Source: Prescottella soli
Lineage (GTDB): Bacteria; Actinomycetota; Actinomycetes; Mycobacteriales; Mycobacteriaceae
Reading direction: 5' to 3'
DNA: 64,000 nt
NCBI RefSeq assembly: GCF_040024445.1
Contig: NZ_CP157276.1
Span: 3,906,001-3,970,000 of the forward strand
Below the pieces are notes generated by a model. That model saw only the letters and a list, made by a program, of their open reading frames with translations, had not been told where the DNA came from and searched no databases. Made by a program: the position numbers and the translations under genes. Positions within the stretch are counted from its first letter, which is position 1; every line of letters starts with the position of its first letter. This document shows positions 62,011-64,000 of the stretch, one piece after another.

Positions 62011-64000
62011 TCAGGCGGGCAGCGACCGTGCCTGTGCCGCCAGTCCGTGCATCCCGCGGCGTTCCGATTCCTCGGCGACCGCGGACAGTTCACCGGCGCG
62101 CCCAGCCGAGTTAGGCTCGAGCTGCGCGCGAAGCAGTCTGCACCGCAGCAGCGTCGGCGCGCCCGACGTACGGTGTGCGATCTGCTCCGCCTGCTCCAGC
62201 AGGGCTGACGCCTGATCGGTCTGCCCCAGCATGGCGTGCAAGCGTGCGGACGCCTCGGCGACCGTACCGACGACCCCCACCTGTCCCACGGTCGCGATCC
62301 GGTCCGTGAAGGGCGCGAGAAGTTCGAGGAACAGGTCGGCGTACTCGACCAGGGACAGATCGGCGACGATATGGGCGAGTAGCGTCTGGTGTCCCAGCGT
62401 GGTCCACACGTCCGGCCCCGGGCCCGACGTCCAGCGCGCGATGCCCTCGACCGCGGCCCGCCGGTCGCCCCGTGCCGCCGCGATCGCGGTACTCCATGCC
62501 CTCGGCTCGACAAAGCCGGGTGTCGTGCCAGCCAGCTCACCCTGCTCCCATCTCAAGGTGTTCTGAGCGAGGTCGGCGCTACCCGCGGTGTACAGCTCGG
62601 TTTGCAGATGGATCTGCCGTGCCGTGTCGTACTGTCGCGCAGCTTGTTCGAGGTCTCCGCGCCACTCCGCGAGCGTGCCTTCCATCCACCTGAGCTGGAC
62701 TCGAACCACGGGTAGGCGCAACAGGTCGCAGCCGATGATTCCCTGGCGCATGTGTGCGGCGGCGGCATCGACGTTCGCGAGATTCATCTGCGTCATGCTC
62801 GCGACCGTGTGCACGATGACGTCGTCGACCCGCGACTGCTGGTGCGGCAATTCGAGCAGCTCGGTCAGCAGTTCGACCGATTCCCGACCATGCCGCGCCA
62901 CTCCCGAGAAGAGGAGGATCCGACCCAGCAGTGCATCGGCGATCACGTCCGGATCACCCTGGGCCCGAGCCAGTTCGAGCGCGCGCCGGCTTATACCGTC
63001 GGGCACTGCGGAATCCGGGTGGTAGCAGTTGCCCACCGCGAGCGCGGACAGGACCCGGGAGTGCGCGACGGGATCCGACTCGACGAACGGTTCCAGTGCG
63101 TCGAGGCGTTCGAGGAGCGGCCCCGGATCCCGGCCGTACGACACCCACGGCCACCCTCCCGCGGCACGCAGGAGTGCGGCCGCCAGCCGCCCCGCGCCCG
63201 AGGTGCGTCCTTCGCGCACCGCGTCGAGCAGACCGGCACCGACGACGTCGAGAACGGTCTGCCCGCGACCGGCGCGGGCCAGTGCCTCCACCCGAGCCAC
63301 CAGCAGATCGTCACGATCGTCGGGCGACCGTTCCGACGCGGGCAGTTGGTCGAATATCTGGACGGCGGTCTCCCACCAGTGCGCGGCGGTCTCCGAACTC
63401 CATCGCTCCGTCGCCTCCCGGGCCGCGACGGTGCACGCGTCGAGCACCTCGCGCGGATCCGCCAGGGGCAGTGCGGCGCATAGGTGTTGGGCACGCCGAC
63501 TGGCACGGTCCGCATCGGAGGACTCCGCCAGGATCTCGGCGACCCGCGCGTGGATGCGCTGACGTCGCAACGCGGGCATGGCCTCGAGGACCTCGTGTCG
63601 CAGCAATCCGTGCGCGAAGACGTATCCCCGTGCCCCGGGCGCAGTCACGATGATGCGTTCGTCCGCCGCCTCGTCGAGGTAGTCGGCGAGCGCGTCCAGG
63701 TCGAGGCGAGACGCCGCCGCCAAGAGGTCGATCTCGATGGCGTCGCCGAGCACGGCCGCAACTCGCAGCACCTGCAACACCGCCGGTTCCACGGCTGCGA
63801 GTCGTCTGCCCAGCACCGACCGGACGGCCATCGGTATCTCGTCGCCGAGTCGCTCGTCGCGCGGCAGCCGCGCGTACTCCGAGACGAACAGCGGGTTACC
63901 CCCGGTTCGGTCGGTCAGGACCTGGACATGGGCCGGACCGATCCGCTCACCGGCGACGTGGCTGGCCAGCTCCTCGACCTCGGCCGGCCCCAACGGCGGC
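62011..64000 (-). CDS. Large STAND-ATPase/TPR regulator, 5' part outside window
   Basis: At least 660 residues of a regulator cut off at the window edge; the start and the N-terminal ATPase/HTH region lie beyond base 64000. Visible: the end of an AAA/STAND domain (LTDRTGGNPLFVSEYARLPRDERLGDEIPMAVRSVLGRRLAAV in blocks, then RVAAVLGDAIEIDLLAAAS) and about 450 residues of TPR-like helices (WWETAVQIFDQL, ALAVGNCYHPDSA, TMTQMNLANVDAAAAHM-type repeats). No LuxR HTH is visible at the C-terminus, so any HTH is N-terminal. It lies 141 bp upstream of the FAD oxidase and may regulate it. Confidence 0.75.
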   Translation of the reverse strand, partial: PPLGPAEVEELASHVAGERIGPAHVQVLTDRTGGNPLFVSEYARLPRDERLGDEIPMAVRSVLGRRLAAVEPAVLQVLRVAAVLGDAIEIDLLAAASRLDLDALADYLDEAADERIIVTAPGARGYVFAHGLLRHEVLEAMPALRRQRIHARVAEILAESSDADRASRRAQHLCAALPLADPREVLDACTVAAREATERWSSETAAHWWETAVQIFDQLPASERSPDDRDDLLVARVEALARAGRGQTVLDVVGAGLLDAVREGRTSGAGRLAAALLRAAGGWPWVSYGRDPGPLLERLDALEPFVESDPVAHSRVLSALAVGNCYHPDSAVPDGISRRALELARAQGDPDVIADALLGRILLFSGVARHGRESVELLTELLELPHQQSRVDDVIVHTVASMTQMNLANVDAAAAHMRQGIIGCDLLRLPVVRVQLRWMEGTLAEWRGDLEQAARQYDTARQIHLQTELYTAGSADLAQNTLRWEQGELAGTTPGFVEPRAWSTAIAAARGDRRAAVEGIARWTSGPGPDVWTTLGHQTLLAHIVADLSLVEYADLFLELLAPFTDRIATVGQVGVVGTVAEASARLHAMLGQTDQASALLEQAEQIAHRTSGAPTLLRCRLLRAQLEPNSAGRAGELSAVAEESERRGMHGLAAQARSLPA

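Overview
The window reads as chromosomal DNA of a high-GC mycolic-acid actinobacterium, most likely a Rhodococcus (R. equi-like) or close relative. The clues are GC-rich third codon positions, many GTG starts, many genes that look leaderless (a TAnnnT box 6-8 nt before the start codon), a mycothiol-dependent formaldehyde dehydrogenase, and gene neighbourhoods I recognise from Mycobacterium tuberculosis. From memory of that genome, fragments of the Rv0357c-Rv0391 stretch are present but shuffled: pyrE with its neighbour (Rv0382c/Rv0383c), a SpoU/TrmH methyltransferase (Rv0380c), a GH76-like protein, DedA and fba (Rv0365c-Rv0363c), the Rv0361 and DUF3151 (Rv0360c) genes, an M50 peptidase, an Rv0358-like gene and purA (Rv0359-Rv0357c), then purT, rhodanese and metZ (Rv0389-Rv0391).

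Layout. 0.1-2.3 kb: an HpcH/HpaI aldolase facing a Baeyer-Villiger monooxygenase whose 3' end has been lost at the junction. 2.5-5.2 kb: S4 RNA-binding protein and a DHA2 exporter with its TetR regulator. 5.3-8.3 kb: envelope/membrane proteins, LemA, pyrE. 8.3-12.5 kb: a secreted protein, the galT-galK operon, a PucR regulator. 12.6-20.4 kb: SnoaL-like protein, MarR-MFS pair, lysoplasmalogenase, TetR with a divergent hydrolase/membrane protein/SDR group, and a frameshifted small gene. 20.5-28.3 kb: conserved core (methyltransferase, GH76, two coupled DedA proteins, fba, Rv0361-like, DUF3151, FUSC exporter) and a zinc/cadmium-type CDF exporter. 28.3-33.3 kb: SDR/F420-PPOX pair opposite a WYL regulator, VanZ-RDD protein, class IV aminotransferase, chorismate mutase. 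33.4-39.6 kb: M50 protease, Rv0358-like, purA, a Ro60/TROVE protein with a long non-coding upstream region and a decayed gene, and a maltokinase-cap-like protein. 39.7-45.5 kb: mscR with its beta-lactamase-fold partner, a LuxR regulator carrying an ATPase-like domain, and two tandem secreted Ig-repeat proteins. 45.5-55.2 kb: MocR regulator, alpha-methylacyl-CoA racemase, VOC and hydrolase genes, CGNR regulator with a small partner, AlkD-like protein, purT, DUF456, amidohydrolase. 55.2-64 kb: fprA, an Rv0361 paralogue, rhodanese-metZ, a beta-lactamase-fold/CobU fusion, a BBE-type flavin oxidase and the 3' part of a large STAND/LuxR-type regulator cut by the window edge.

The most striking non-coding feature is a set of long near-perfect hairpins that fall into at least three sequence families, each present twice, five of the six copies lying exactly between convergent genes. 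Paired substitutions between copies keep the helices intact, so they look like selected bidirectional terminators or a dispersed palindrome family. The most unusual gene is the bacterial Ro (TROVE) homologue, whose roughly 300-nt upstream leader can fold and could hold a Y-like RNA. I saw no tRNA, rRNA, CRISPR array, insertion sequence or prophage.
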